Of a stretch of DNA of 18,467 bases, positions 1 through 6,990 are shown one piece after another (positions within the stretch are counted from its first letter, which is position 1; every line of letters begins with the position of its first letter). Location of the stretch: positions 1-18,467 of the forward strand of contig JBBQHM010000042.1 of the NCBI GenBank assembly GCA_038323965.1. Direction: 5' to 3'. Below the pieces are notes generated by a model. That model ran no database searches. It was not told where the DNA came from and saw only the letters and a list, made by a program, of their open reading frames with translations. The DNA is from JBBQHM01 sp038323965 (lineage in GTDB: Bacteria; Verrucomicrobiota; Verrucomicrobiia; Chthoniobacterales; UBA10450). The translations under genes and the position numbers were made by a program.

Positions 1-187
1 GCGCCATCAAAATCGTGCGCGCACCGTTTTCGCGCAGCCAAAGGATCGTGGGCAACGACTCACGGATCCGTGTGTCGTCGGTGATATGAAAGTGATCTCC
101 ATGTTCCTCGACCGGAACATTGAAATCGACGCGCACCAGCACGCGCTTGCCGCGCACATCGAGATCGCGCAGGGAAAGTTTCGTCAT
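1..187 (-). CDS. pgk: phosphoglycerate kinase, N-terminal fragment
   Basis: Read on the minus strand from the ATG at 187, the protein starts MTKLSLRDLDVRGKRVLVRV and continues DFNVPVEE...DDTRIRESLPTI. This is the classic phosphoglycerate kinase N-terminus, with the RVDFNVP substrate-binding motif and the TRI(R)xSLPTI segment. The enzyme converts 1,3-bisphosphoglycerate plus ADP to 3-phosphoglycerate plus ATP in cytoplasmic glycolysis. Only about 62 of the usual roughly 400 residues lie in the window; the rest continues past the left edge. gap lies upstream on the same strand, but about 2.7 kb of opposite-strand genes separates them, so pgk must have its own promoter in the 188-271 gap or depend on transcription through antisense genes. 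Family identity is very secure. Confidence 0.95.
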   Translation of the reverse strand, partial: MTKLSLRDLDVRGKRVLVRVDFNVPVEEHGDHFHITDDTRIRESLPTILWLRENGARTILMA

Positions 188-271
188 CAGGTAGATAGAA
201 TTAACAGGAAATTGCCGGCTGACAATTTGTTCGCTTCCCGATTGCTTGCCTTGTTAGGCTTGGAGGCGATG

Positions 272-667
272 ATGACAGAGCCGTCTACGCCAGAGCATTT
301 TCCTTTGCGCCTCTTCCTGGTGGTCGACGCCACGCTTCTGCTCGTGCTCGGCCTGGCCATGGTCGCGGTGCCGGAGAAAACAGCGCAAGTATTTGCAGTG
401 AGCGCGCTGCCTATGATCGCGAGCTTCATCATCGGGCTGCTTGGTTGCGCCTTCATCAGCATGGGCGTCGGCAATGCCATCGCGGCGTCCGATCCGGTGC
501 GTCACATTTCCTGGATCTGGGCGGGAATCGCCCGCAGCGGAGCGGAAGTGATTTTCGGTGCGATCTGCATCGTTCGCGGCATCGCGACTTTCCGGCAGGC
601 AGGCTTTTGTATTGTTTCCGCGTTGATCGTCGCTGCGCTTTTCATCGTGCTGTTTCCGAAACGCTGA
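272..667 (+). CDS. small integral membrane protein, unknown function
   Basis: The product is a 131-residue hydrophobic protein with about four predicted membrane segments, roughly residues 12-32, 43-66, 79-98 and 106-126. I recognise no family motif. The frame is open from position 86, but its 5' part lies antisense to pgk, so that start is rejected. A GGAGG at 262-266 sits 5 nt before the ATG at 272 and 2 nt before the ATG at 269, which favours 272. It is the first gene of a compact plus-strand run; the next begins 2 nt after its stop. Co-transcription with the radical SAM and Lgt-like genes suggests an envelope or lipid-related job. That is guilt by association only. Confidence 0.75.
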   Translation: MTEPSTPEHFPLRLFLVVDATLLLVLGLAMVAVPEKTAQVFAVSALPMIASFIIGLLGCAFISMGVGNAIAASDPVRHISWIWAGIARSGAEVIFGAICIVRGIATFRQAGFCIVSALIVAALFIVLFPKR

Positions 668-669
668 AC

Positions 670-870
670 ATGTCGATGCTCCTTTTGCTCCTGCTGACTC
701 CGCCGCTGATTCTATTCTTCATCGGATACGGGATTGGCTGGGCCGCTTTCTCGACATCTCCGAAGCGCAAAAAATACGCGATTATCAGCGGCGTGACGTC
801 CTTGATCGTCGGCGGCGCGCTTCTCTTTGGAGGCTGTCTGCTAATGCTGAGCAACACGAGTTTTCATTAG
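670..870 (+). CDS. 66-residue two-helix membrane protein
   Basis: The product is a tiny hydrophobic protein starting MSMLLLLLLTPPLILFFIGY, with a second membrane segment around residues 38-61. The two are joined by a short basic loop (SPKRKK), giving a hairpin topology with the loop probably cytoplasmic. The frame extends further upstream, but that part overlaps the preceding membrane gene; the ATG at 670, 2 nt after that gene's stop, fits an operon. The radical SAM gene starts 11 nt downstream. No family is recognised. It could be a small accessory subunit of the membrane enzyme encoded two genes downstream, or an unrelated conserved membrane peptide. Confidence 0.65.
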   Translation: MSMLLLLLLTPPLILFFIGYGIGWAAFSTSPKRKKYAIISGVTSLIVGGALLFGGCLLMLSNTSFH

Positions 871-881
871 CTGACGCGCTC

Positions 882-2255
882 ATGGTCGCCGCCGTCTCAG
901 CGGAGGAATTGCTCAAGCAAACCACGAGCCGCTGTCCGGTTTGTGCGCAGGAAATCGCGGCAGAAATCTGGCGCGTAGGTGACGGCAAGCACGGACGCGT
1001 GGTGATGCGCAAAACTTGTCGCGAGCACGGCGCGACGGAAATTGGTCTCAGTTCCGACGCGCGTTTTTACTGGCTCGCGAAAGGGGAAAATTCCTGCTGC
1101 GGCGGTAACGCCTGCTGCGCATCGGGCGAAGGTGTAGACGGCACCCTCGGTCGTAACGCGGCTGGCCGTGGGGACGGACCATTTGAGACGCTTTCGACCT
1201 GCCTCGCGCTTATCGAGATCGTGAACTCGTGCAATCTCGCGTGCCCAACTTGCTACGCGAGTTCGCCGACGGGCGAACTCGACGCCGTTCCGCTCGCGCA
1301 ATTACAAGAGCGCATCGACGGCGTCATCGCCCGCAAAGGCAAGATTGAGATTCTTCAGTTCTCCGGCGGTGAGCCGACGCTGCATCCGGATTTTTTTGAG
1401 CTCTGCGCGTGGGTCATGGCGCATCCTGGCATCGACTACCTTTTACTTAATACCAACGGGCTCAAGATCGCGGTGGATGACGATTTTGCGCGGCGGCTGG
1501 GAGAAACATTTCGCTACGGCAAGGCGCAGTTGTATCTGCAATTCGACGGGCCGCAGGAAGACGCGCAGCGTTTTCTCCGCGGCGGCGATTTGCGCGGCAT
1601 GCGCGAAAAAGCGATCGCGCGTTGCGGCGAAATGAATTTGCCGATCACGCTCGCCATGACCGTGATTCCAGAAAACCTGCCGCATCTCTGGGACGCGATC
1701 GAGTTTGGATTGCAGTTCGATCACGTCCGCGGAATCAGTTTTCAACCGATGTTTGGCAGCGGTCGCATCCCGGCGGCGATCGCACGCCGATTGAACACCG
1801 CCGACATCATTCTCGGCGCCGTCGAGCAATCCGGCGGCAAATTGCGCTACGAAGATTTTACGCCGCTGCCCTGCGGTGATCCGAATTGCGCGACGATCGG
1901 TTATCTGCTCAAAACGCCGCTCGGCATTCGCTCCATCAGCGACTTCGTCGATTTCGCGCAAGTGCAGGGATTCCTGCGCGACAAAGTACGTTATCAACTG
2001 AGCGATCTCGCGCAATGCGGCTGCGAATCCGAGCCGCTCGGCGCGCTGCTGAAACAATTCGAGTTAAACGAACGCTCTACGTTTCGACTCTTTATCAAAC
2101 CGTTCATGGATGCGGCGACGTGGGACGAAGACCGCATCGATCGCTGCTGCACCCATGTCATCCGGCCCGATGGCAAACTCGATTCGTTTTGCCGTTATTA
2201 CGCGGCCGGCGGCGCGTTTGCGCAGGTGCCGGATGAAACGTGCGGCTGCGGATGA
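882..2255 (+). CDS. radical SAM protein, tetraether synthase (Tes/MJ0619)-like
   Basis: The product has 457 residues. An N-terminal cysteine module (C18PVC21, then K44TCREHG50) resembles the CPxC...KxCxxHG domain of the Tes/MJ0619 family. The radical SAM core has C117NLAC121PTC124 for the 4Fe-4S cluster and SGGEPTLHP at 161-169 as the SAM-binding glycine motif. Further cysteines follow in PCGDPNC (about residue 330) and a C-terminal RCCTHV...DGKLDSFCRYY block, matching the extra metal-cluster sites of Tes. Known members join lipid alkyl chains by C-C coupling in archaeal tetraethers; bacterial homologues are linked to membrane-spanning lipids. The gene overlaps its Lgt-like neighbour by 4 bp. 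The radical SAM class is secure; the Tes-like subfamily is my motif reading, and the substrate is unknown. The cysteine-rich linker (CCGGNACC, 72-79) and the Gly-rich stretch at 84-100 look unusual. Confidence 0.82.
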   Translation: MVAAVSAEELLKQTTSRCPVCAQEIAAEIWRVGDGKHGRVVMRKTCREHGATEIGLSSDARFYWLAKGENSCCGGNACCASGEGVDGTLGRNAAGRGDGPFETLSTCLALIEIVNSCNLACPTCYASSPTGELDAVPLAQLQERIDGVIARKGKIEILQFSGGEPTLHPDFFELCAWVMAHPGIDYLLLNTNGLKIAVDDDFARRLGETFRYGKAQLYLQFDGPQEDAQRFLRGGDLRGMREKAIARCGEMNLPITLAMTVIPENLPHLWDAIEFGLQFDHVRGISFQPMFGSGRIPAAIARRLNTADIILGAVEQSGGKLRYEDFTPLPCGDPNCATIGYLLKTPLGIRSISDFVDFAQVQGFLRDKVRYQLSDLAQCGCESEPLGALLKQFELNERSTFRLFIKPFMDAATWDEDRIDRCCTHVIRPDGKLDSFCRYYAAGGAFAQVPDETCGCG

Positions 2256-2974
2256 ATTTTTCTTGGTATAGCGTTCTCATGCTGCTGGCGATCGTCGGCA
2301 GCTTTTTCTTTTGGCGGCGTCTGGCGCGGCGCAATGACGAGCTGATCGTCATTTATCTCGCGGCGCTAGGCGGCGCGTTTCTGGGCGCGAAACTCGTCTA
2401 CCTTTTTGCTGAAGGCTGGCTGCACTTGGGCGAACCGCAGGTGTGGCAGGAACTGGCGACGGGGAAATCGATTCTGGGTGCGTTGCTCGGCGGTTATCTC
2501 GCGGTCGAATTAACCAAACGCTGGGTCGGCTATCGCGCACCGACCGGCGATTGGTTCGCGATGATCGTGCCGCTGGCCGTCATCGTCGGTCGCGTCGGCT
2601 GTCTCGTGCACGGGTGTTGTCTCGGCAGGAATTACGCTCCGGCGTGGTACACCATGAATGATTTGAACGGCCAGCCGCGTTGGCCTGCCGTGCCCATCGA
2701 GATGTTGTTCAACGCGCTGGCTGTAGTCGCATTCTTAGTCCTGCGACGTCAGCGCATCCTCGCGAACCAGCACTTCCATCTCTACTTAATCGCGTACGGC
2801 ATCTTTCGCTTCGCACACGAAACGCTGCGCGACACGCCGCGAATTGCCTTCGCCCTTTCTGGCTATCAACTGGCTGCACTCGCCGTCGCCGCGGTGGGCG
2901 CCGTCGGTTTTGTCGCGCGCCGGCGCAGTTATTCGCCGAGTAACTCCATCATCTGCACGCAGCGATTGCTGTAG
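2252..2974 (+). CDS. Lgt-fold membrane protein (prolipoprotein diacylglyceryl transferase-like)
   Basis: The product has 240 residues and about seven membrane segments. The Lgt signature is recognisable as GRVGCLVHGCCLGR (113-126), and the C-terminal YGIFRFAHETLR (about 182-193) matches the YGxxRxxxExxR motif of Lgt. By eye against E. coli Lgt, R143 and the R239/E243 pair are kept. The H103 position is Leu, and the N146 and E151 positions are both Cys. It therefore probably is not the housekeeping lipoprotein enzyme but one of the Lgt-like paralogues with a GCxxxGCC motif. The ATG at 2252 overlaps the radical SAM stop (ATGA), indicating translational coupling; an in-frame GTG at 2240 is possible but less likely. 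The 3' end overlaps convergent gap by 46 bp. A role in handling the radical SAM enzyme's lipid substrate is inference. Confidence 0.8.
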   Translation: MNFSWYSVLMLLAIVGSFFFWRRLARRNDELIVIYLAALGGAFLGAKLVYLFAEGWLHLGEPQVWQELATGKSILGALLGGYLAVELTKRWVGYRAPTGDWFAMIVPLAVIVGRVGCLVHGCCLGRNYAPAWYTMNDLNGQPRWPAVPIEMLFNALAVVAFLVLRRQRILANQHFHLYLIAYGIFRFAHETLRDTPRIAFALSGYQLAALAVAAVGAVGFVARRRSYSPSNSIICTQRLL

Positions 2975-3927
2975 CCCCACTCGTTATCGTACCAGCCGAC
3001 GACCTTCACGAACTTGTCGCCCAAGGCCATGGTGAGGTTGGAATCGAAGATGCAGGAATGCGGATTGCCGACGATGTCCTGCAGCACGAGCGGCTCGTCT
3101 GAAAACTCGAGCACACCTTTGTAGCTCGCGTCCGCAGCCGCGGCCTTGAAGGCGGCGTTTACTTCTTCGGCCGACGCTTTGTTTTTCAGGAGTGCAGTAA
3201 AATCGGTGACGGAGCCGTCCGGTGTCGGGACGCGAAACGCGCCACCGTTCAATTTGCCTTTGAGCTCCGGAATGACCTCGCCAATCGCCTTTGCCGCGCC
3301 GGTGCTCGACGGGACGATGTTTACCGCTGCCGCGCGTGCGCGCCGCAGGTCTTCGTGCGGCAGATCGAGAATGCGCTGATCGTTGGTATACGAGTGAATC
3401 GTGCTCATGAACCCGAGCTCGATGCCAAATTTGTCGTTCAATGTCCTGACCATCGGTGCGAGGCAATTCGTGGTGCAGCTCGCGTTGGAGACGATGTTGT
3501 GTTTCGCGGCATCGTAAATTTTGTCGTTGATCCCGAGGCAGATCGTGACATCGGGGTTTTTAGCAGGCGCGCTGATCAGAACCTTCTTTGCGCCGCCGGC
3601 CAGATGCAGCTCGGCTTTCGGACGATCGGTGAAAAATCCGGTCGACTCGAGAACGACATCCACACCGAGGTCTTTCCACGGCAATTTTGCCGGATCGCGC
3701 TCCTTAAAGATCCGGATTTTGTGGCCGCGAACGATAATGTTCTCGTCGTCGTACGTGACTTCGCCGTCGAATTTTCCATGGACCGAGTCCCACTTGAGAA
3801 GGTGTGCCAGCGTGTGCGTGTCCGTTAGATCATTGATCGCGCCGACCTTCTCGACCTCCTGCTGCGACATTGCGCGAAGCACGTTGCGCCCGATGCGTCC
3901 GAAACCATTGATGCCGTATTTAGCCAT
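2929..3927 (-). CDS. gap: glyceraldehyde-3-phosphate dehydrogenase, type I
   Basis: The product has 332 residues, the normal family length, and starts MAKYGINGFGRIGRNVLRAM, the NAD-binding Rossmann motif. The catalytic cysteine is C151 in SNASCTTNCLAP and its partner histidine is H178 in TIHSYT. INDLTD near residue 31 gives the Asp typical of NAD-preferring enzymes. It oxidises glyceraldehyde 3-phosphate to 1,3-bisphosphoglycerate in glycolysis. The frame is open to 3993, but the ATG at 3927 gives the canonical N-terminus, so the longer start is rejected. The upstream region holds a GC-rich palindrome (cgcgcg-gaatg-cgcgcg, about 3961-3977) in the 5' leader, of unknown meaning. Its 3' end collides with the Lgt-like gene. 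pgk, its usual downstream partner, lies 2.7 kb away on the same strand. Confidence 0.97.
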   Translation of the reverse strand: MAKYGINGFGRIGRNVLRAMSQQEVEKVGAINDLTDTHTLAHLLKWDSVHGKFDGEVTYDDENIIVRGHKIRIFKERDPAKLPWKDLGVDVVLESTGFFTDRPKAELHLAGGAKKVLISAPAKNPDVTICLGINDKIYDAAKHNIVSNASCTTNCLAPMVRTLNDKFGIELGFMSTIHSYTNDQRILDLPHEDLRRARAAAVNIVPSSTGAAKAIGEVIPELKGKLNGGAFRVPTPDGSVTDFTALLKNKASAEEVNAAFKAAAADASYKGVLEFSDEPLVLQDIVGNPHSCIFDSNLTMALGDKFVKVVGWYDNEWGYSNRCVQMMELLGE

Positions 3928-4009
3928 AGAAAAAACGTTGAGATTTATTGCACGCGAACACGCGCGGAATGCGCGCGACCAGCGAAGAGACAACTAAGTC
4001 GCGCTGTTT

Positions 4010-4699
4010 ATGCAGGCAATAGCGAAGTGCGCGATCCGGGAAATGGGGAACTTCATCACTTGCACAGCGGCAGCGCTGGTTTTGTCAGTACTTTCAACCG
4101 CACAGGCGCGTCCGCACGAATCTTCCCGCATGAAACGTATCGTCGTGCTGGGTGACAGCTTGTCGGATGGTTTCCGTTTGTCGCGCGATGAGGCTTATCC
4201 GGCACTAATCGCGAAAAAACTCAATGATGCCGCTCTGGATTTTGAGGTGGTGAACGCCAGCGTGAGTGGCGACACGAGCGCGGGCGGTTTGCGGAGGTTG
4301 CCTGCGTATCTGCGCAAGAAAATCGATATTCTTGTGATCGAACTGGGCGTAAACGACGCTTTTCGTGGCGTGGCGATCGACCAGATCCGCGCCAACCTGC
4401 AATCGATCATCGATCTGGCGCGCGGCGAAAATCCCAAAGTCGCAGTGGTAGTTGTCGGCATGCATTTCGTCACCACCGGAGACGACGATTACGTGCGGGC
4501 TTTTGCTGAGATGTTCGGGCAGTTGGCCACGAAGAATGGCGCCGCGTTGGTGATGTCGTTGCTCGAAGGCGTGGGTGGCAATCCAAGCTTGAATCTGCCG
4601 GACCGCGTTCATCCGAATGCTGCGGGCCACGTCATTCTCGCGGAAAATGTCTGGCGCGTGCTCGAGCCAGTGGCGCGGCGAGTCGCTGGGAAAATTTGA
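4010..4699 (+). CDS. secreted SGNH-family esterase / lysophospholipase (TesA-like)
   Basis: The 229-residue product carries the SGNH hydrolase blocks: GDSLSDG with nucleophile S50, a conserved Gly near residue 87, GVND with N115, and DRVHPN with D198 and H201. This arrangement matches TesA/arylesterase-type lysophospholipases, which cleave acyl esters. A signal peptide is visible (hydrophobic 14-30, likely cleavage after A33 in STAQA), so the enzyme should be periplasmic. The start is uncertain: the ATG at 4010 supplies basic residues ahead of the hydrophobic core, while the ATG at 4043 also gives a workable leader, and neither has a strong ribosome binding site. It is divergent from gap across about 80 bp and is followed after 73 bp by the MFS gene. 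The substrate cannot be told from sequence. Confidence 0.88.
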   Translation: MQAIAKCAIREMGNFITCTAAALVLSVLSTAQARPHESSRMKRIVVLGDSLSDGFRLSRDEAYPALIAKKLNDAALDFEVVNASVSGDTSAGGLRRLPAYLRKKIDILVIELGVNDAFRGVAIDQIRANLQSIIDLARGENPKVAVVVVGMHFVTTGDDDYVRAFAEMFGQLATKNGAALVMSLLEGVGGNPSLNLPDRVHPNAAGHVILAENVWRVLEPVARRVAGKI

Positions 4700-4772
4700 G
4701 GCTGGCTTCGTGGCGATCGTCTACGTTCGTTTTGCATTGGCTTTCGCCGAAAATCTGTCTCGATAGGGCTCA

Positions 4773-5972
4773 ATGCGCCGCGACGGGACAGCGCCATGCG
4801 TTTTCTTCTTTCTGGTTCTCCCTTTTGGGATCAGCAGCGGATTTGTCTCAGTCACGCTGCCTTATCTCCTGACCCACGCCGGTTTTTCCGTGGCCGCGGC
4901 CGCCTCCATTGTAGCGGTCGGCGTATCGGCGAATCTCTGGCGTTTTCTGTGGGGCCCGGTGGCGGATCTGACCCTTAGTGCCCGGCGTTGGTATTTGCTC
5001 GGTATCCTCGTGTCGGCGGCCACCATCTTCTGGCTCGCCCTGACTCCACTGCATGGAAGCGTGGCAAAACTTCTCGGGCCGATTGTCTTCATCTCGCAAG
5101 TCGCCGCGACCTTAATCGTGCTGCCGGTTGGCGGATTGATGGCGCATACCGTAAACGAGGATGCCAAAGGTCGGGCGGCGGGTTGGTATCAGGCGGGAAA
5201 TCTAGGTGGCACCGGAGCTGGCGGTGGCGCCGGGGTCTGGTTGGCCGCCCATTATTCGCGCGGGACAGCCGGCGGAATATTGGCGCTCGCGATGCTCGCC
5301 TGCGCGGCAGCGATTTATTTTACGGCGGATATCCAGGTCGTGACGGATGAAACGGTCAGTGCGCGTATTCGATTGCTCTGGCGTGATGTTGTCTCGATGG
5401 TGCGCGCCGCGATCCCGCTCTTCACCATCGTGCTCGTCCTGTCACCCATCGGTGCAGGCGCGATGAATAATCTCTGGTCGGCCGTCGCGGGCGACTGGCA
5501 GGCAAGCGCGGACCAGGTAGCATTCGTCACCGGTCTTTTGAATGGCCTGGTCAGTGCCATCGGTTGCCTCGCCGGTGGCTGGGTGGTCGACCGGGTCGGG
5601 CGCTGGTGGTCCTATTTCGGTTCTGGCATCGGGATCGCGATTGTCGCCGCGATACTCGCCATCTTGCCGCGCACGCCCGGCATGTATTCCGCTGGTGTGC
5701 TGGGCTATGCATTTTTCTGCGGGATGGCTTACGCCGCATTCTCCGCCATCGTTCTCCTGGCGATCGGCCGCGGAGTCGCCTCTACCAAATACGCCACGCT
5801 TTCTTCGCTCGGGAATGTGCCCGTCGTTTATATGACGGCGACGAATGGCTGGGTGCACGATCGCTTTGGCACCGCCTGGATGCTTTATGCTGAAGCGATC
5901 TCGGGTATTGTCTGTGTCGCGTTCGCCTTGGTTGTGCTGCAGCGAATTAAATCGCGGGCTGCTGCTGCGTGA
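4773..5972 (+). CDS. MFS transporter, AmpG/PAT-like permease
   Basis: The product has 399 residues and about 12 membrane segments, consistent with one complete major facilitator protein. The segment after the second helix (NLWRFLWGPVADLTLSARRW, about 54-73) resembles the loop 2-3 signature and in particular the KFLWAPxxD motif of AmpG/acetyl-CoA transporter-like permeases, which import muropeptides in enterobacteria. The second half repeats the motif as GGWVVDRVGRWW. The substrate is unknown; AmpG-type muropeptide import is only a guess from loop similarity, and no ampD or beta-lactamase gene is nearby. It is preceded by the SGNH esterase on the same strand, and its 3' end overlaps the convergent agmatine deiminase by 26 bp. 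The ATG at 4773 has no clear ribosome binding site. Confidence 0.85.
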   Translation: MRRDGTAPCVFFFLVLPFGISSGFVSVTLPYLLTHAGFSVAAAASIVAVGVSANLWRFLWGPVADLTLSARRWYLLGILVSAATIFWLALTPLHGSVAKLLGPIVFISQVAATLIVLPVGGLMAHTVNEDAKGRAAGWYQAGNLGGTGAGGGAGVWLAAHYSRGTAGGILALAMLACAAAIYFTADIQVVTDETVSARIRLLWRDVVSMVRAAIPLFTIVLVLSPIGAGAMNNLWSAVAGDWQASADQVAFVTGLLNGLVSAIGCLAGGWVVDRVGRWWSYFGSGIGIAIVAAILAILPRTPGMYSAGVLGYAFFCGMAYAAFSAIVLLAIGRGVASTKYATLSSLGNVPVVYMTATNGWVHDRFGTAWMLYAEAISGIVCVAFALVVLQRIKSRAAAA

Positions 5973-6981
5973 GGCAATGGAACGCACCGAGGCCCCAGAT
6001 TAATTCGCGGGAATCAATGGGCACGATCTTTCGGGTCGGGAATAGCCCTGTGATCGTATCGATCGCGCGCTGATCATTCGCGTCGCCGTAGGTCGGCATC
6101 AGGACGCTGGTGTTCGCGATGTAGAAGTTTGCATAGCTCGCGGGTAAAACGAGATTTTCGCGCTCCATTTTAGCCGGCATCGGCAGGGTGTGAATGGCGA
6201 GCGGCTGGCCGCCGATCTTTATTTTCTTCAAGCGCGAAAGGTTTTCCTGTAGCGGCTCGTAGTTTGCGCTTTTCTTATCTTCTTCGACGATGCAAACGAC
6301 CGTCCGTTCATCGATAAAGCGCGCGAGGTTATCGATGTGACCGTCGGTGTCATCGCCTTCGGTGCCGGCGCTTAACCATAAGATTTCGTGAACGCCGAGG
6401 TAATCGCGCAGCCGCGTTTCGATCTCCGCGCGGCTCAAATCCGGGTTGCGATTTGGATTTAACAAACATGACTCCGTCGTGAGCAGCGCGCCCGTTCCAT
6501 TCACCTCGATCGAGCCGCCCTCGAGAATTATCCCGCCCTGCCAAACAGGAAGCCCAAGAGTTTTGGCAATGCGTGTCGGGACAACATCATCGAGATCGAA
6601 CGGCGGATATTTCCCGCCCCAGGCGTTGTGTCCCCAATCGACGATCGCCAGCCGTGGATCATCCTTCCGCGTGAGAAAAATCGGCCCGTGATCGCGGCAC
6701 CAGGGTTCGTTCGTTGGAATGGCGTAAAAGGTCACGCGCTCCAGCGGCAGCCCGGCTAGAACGGCACGCGCCTCGGCCTCATGCGCGCCGTTGCAGACGT
6801 TGATGCAGACTGGTTCCGACTCGATCAGCGCGGCGACCATTTTGCGAAAAGTCGGCATCACGCGATCAAAAGCGCCGGGAAAACTAATGCCCTCGCGTCG
6901 CGGCCACGAGAGCCACGTCGCCGCGTGGGGTTCCCACTCGGCTGGCATGCGATAGCCGAGTTGTGCCGGTGTTTGCGTCAT
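5947..6981 (-). CDS. aguA: agmatine deiminase (peptidylarginine deiminase family)
   Basis: The product has 344 residues, close to the family norm. Diagnostic blocks are MPAEWEPHAATWLSWP (12-27), NEPWCRDHGPIFL (91-103), an EGGSIEVNGTGALLTTESC segment, GTEGDDTDGHIDN with the catalytic His and Asp, and the terminal GLGAFHCLTQQQP with nucleophile C336. The enzyme hydrolyses agmatine to N-carbamoylputrescine and ammonia in the arginine decarboxylase route to putrescine. Neither N-carbamoylputrescine amidase nor arginine decarboxylase is in the window. The start lies 9 bp after the helicase stop on the same strand, so the two are probably co-transcribed although functionally unrelated. The symbol rests on family resemblance; a broader porphyromonas-type peptidylarginine deiminase role is less likely at this length. 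Confidence 0.93.
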   Translation of the reverse strand: MTQTPAQLGYRMPAEWEPHAATWLSWPRREGISFPGAFDRVMPTFRKMVAALIESEPVCINVCNGAHEAEARAVLAGLPLERVTFYAIPTNEPWCRDHGPIFLTRKDDPRLAIVDWGHNAWGGKYPPFDLDDVVPTRIAKTLGLPVWQGGIILEGGSIEVNGTGALLTTESCLLNPNRNPDLSRAEIETRLRDYLGVHEILWLSAGTEGDDTDGHIDNLARFIDERTVVCIVEEDKKSANYEPLQENLSRLKKIKIGGQPLAIHTLPMPAKMERENLVLPASYANFYIANTSVLMPTYGDANDQRAIDTITGLFPTRKIVPIDSRELIWGLGAFHCLTQQQPAI

Positions 6982-6990
6982 CAGAAATAA

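Noticed and set aside
86..271. N-terminal extension of the first membrane protein
   Set aside because: This part is antisense to the pgk coding start and is not hydrophobic; a GGAGG at 262-266 supports the later ATG.
1443..2057. 204-residue minus-strand frame inside the radical SAM gene
   Set aside because: It is a shadow frame opposite a clearly coding gene, with no recognisable motif; high GC3 produces such frames throughout the window.
3961..3977. GC palindrome in the gap leader as an operator
   Set aside because: The cgcgcg inverted repeat is low complexity in a GC-rich background and matches no known regulator site.
3355..3997. Long plus-strand frames opposite gap
   Set aside because: gap is unambiguous on the minus strand, and these translations show no family pattern.
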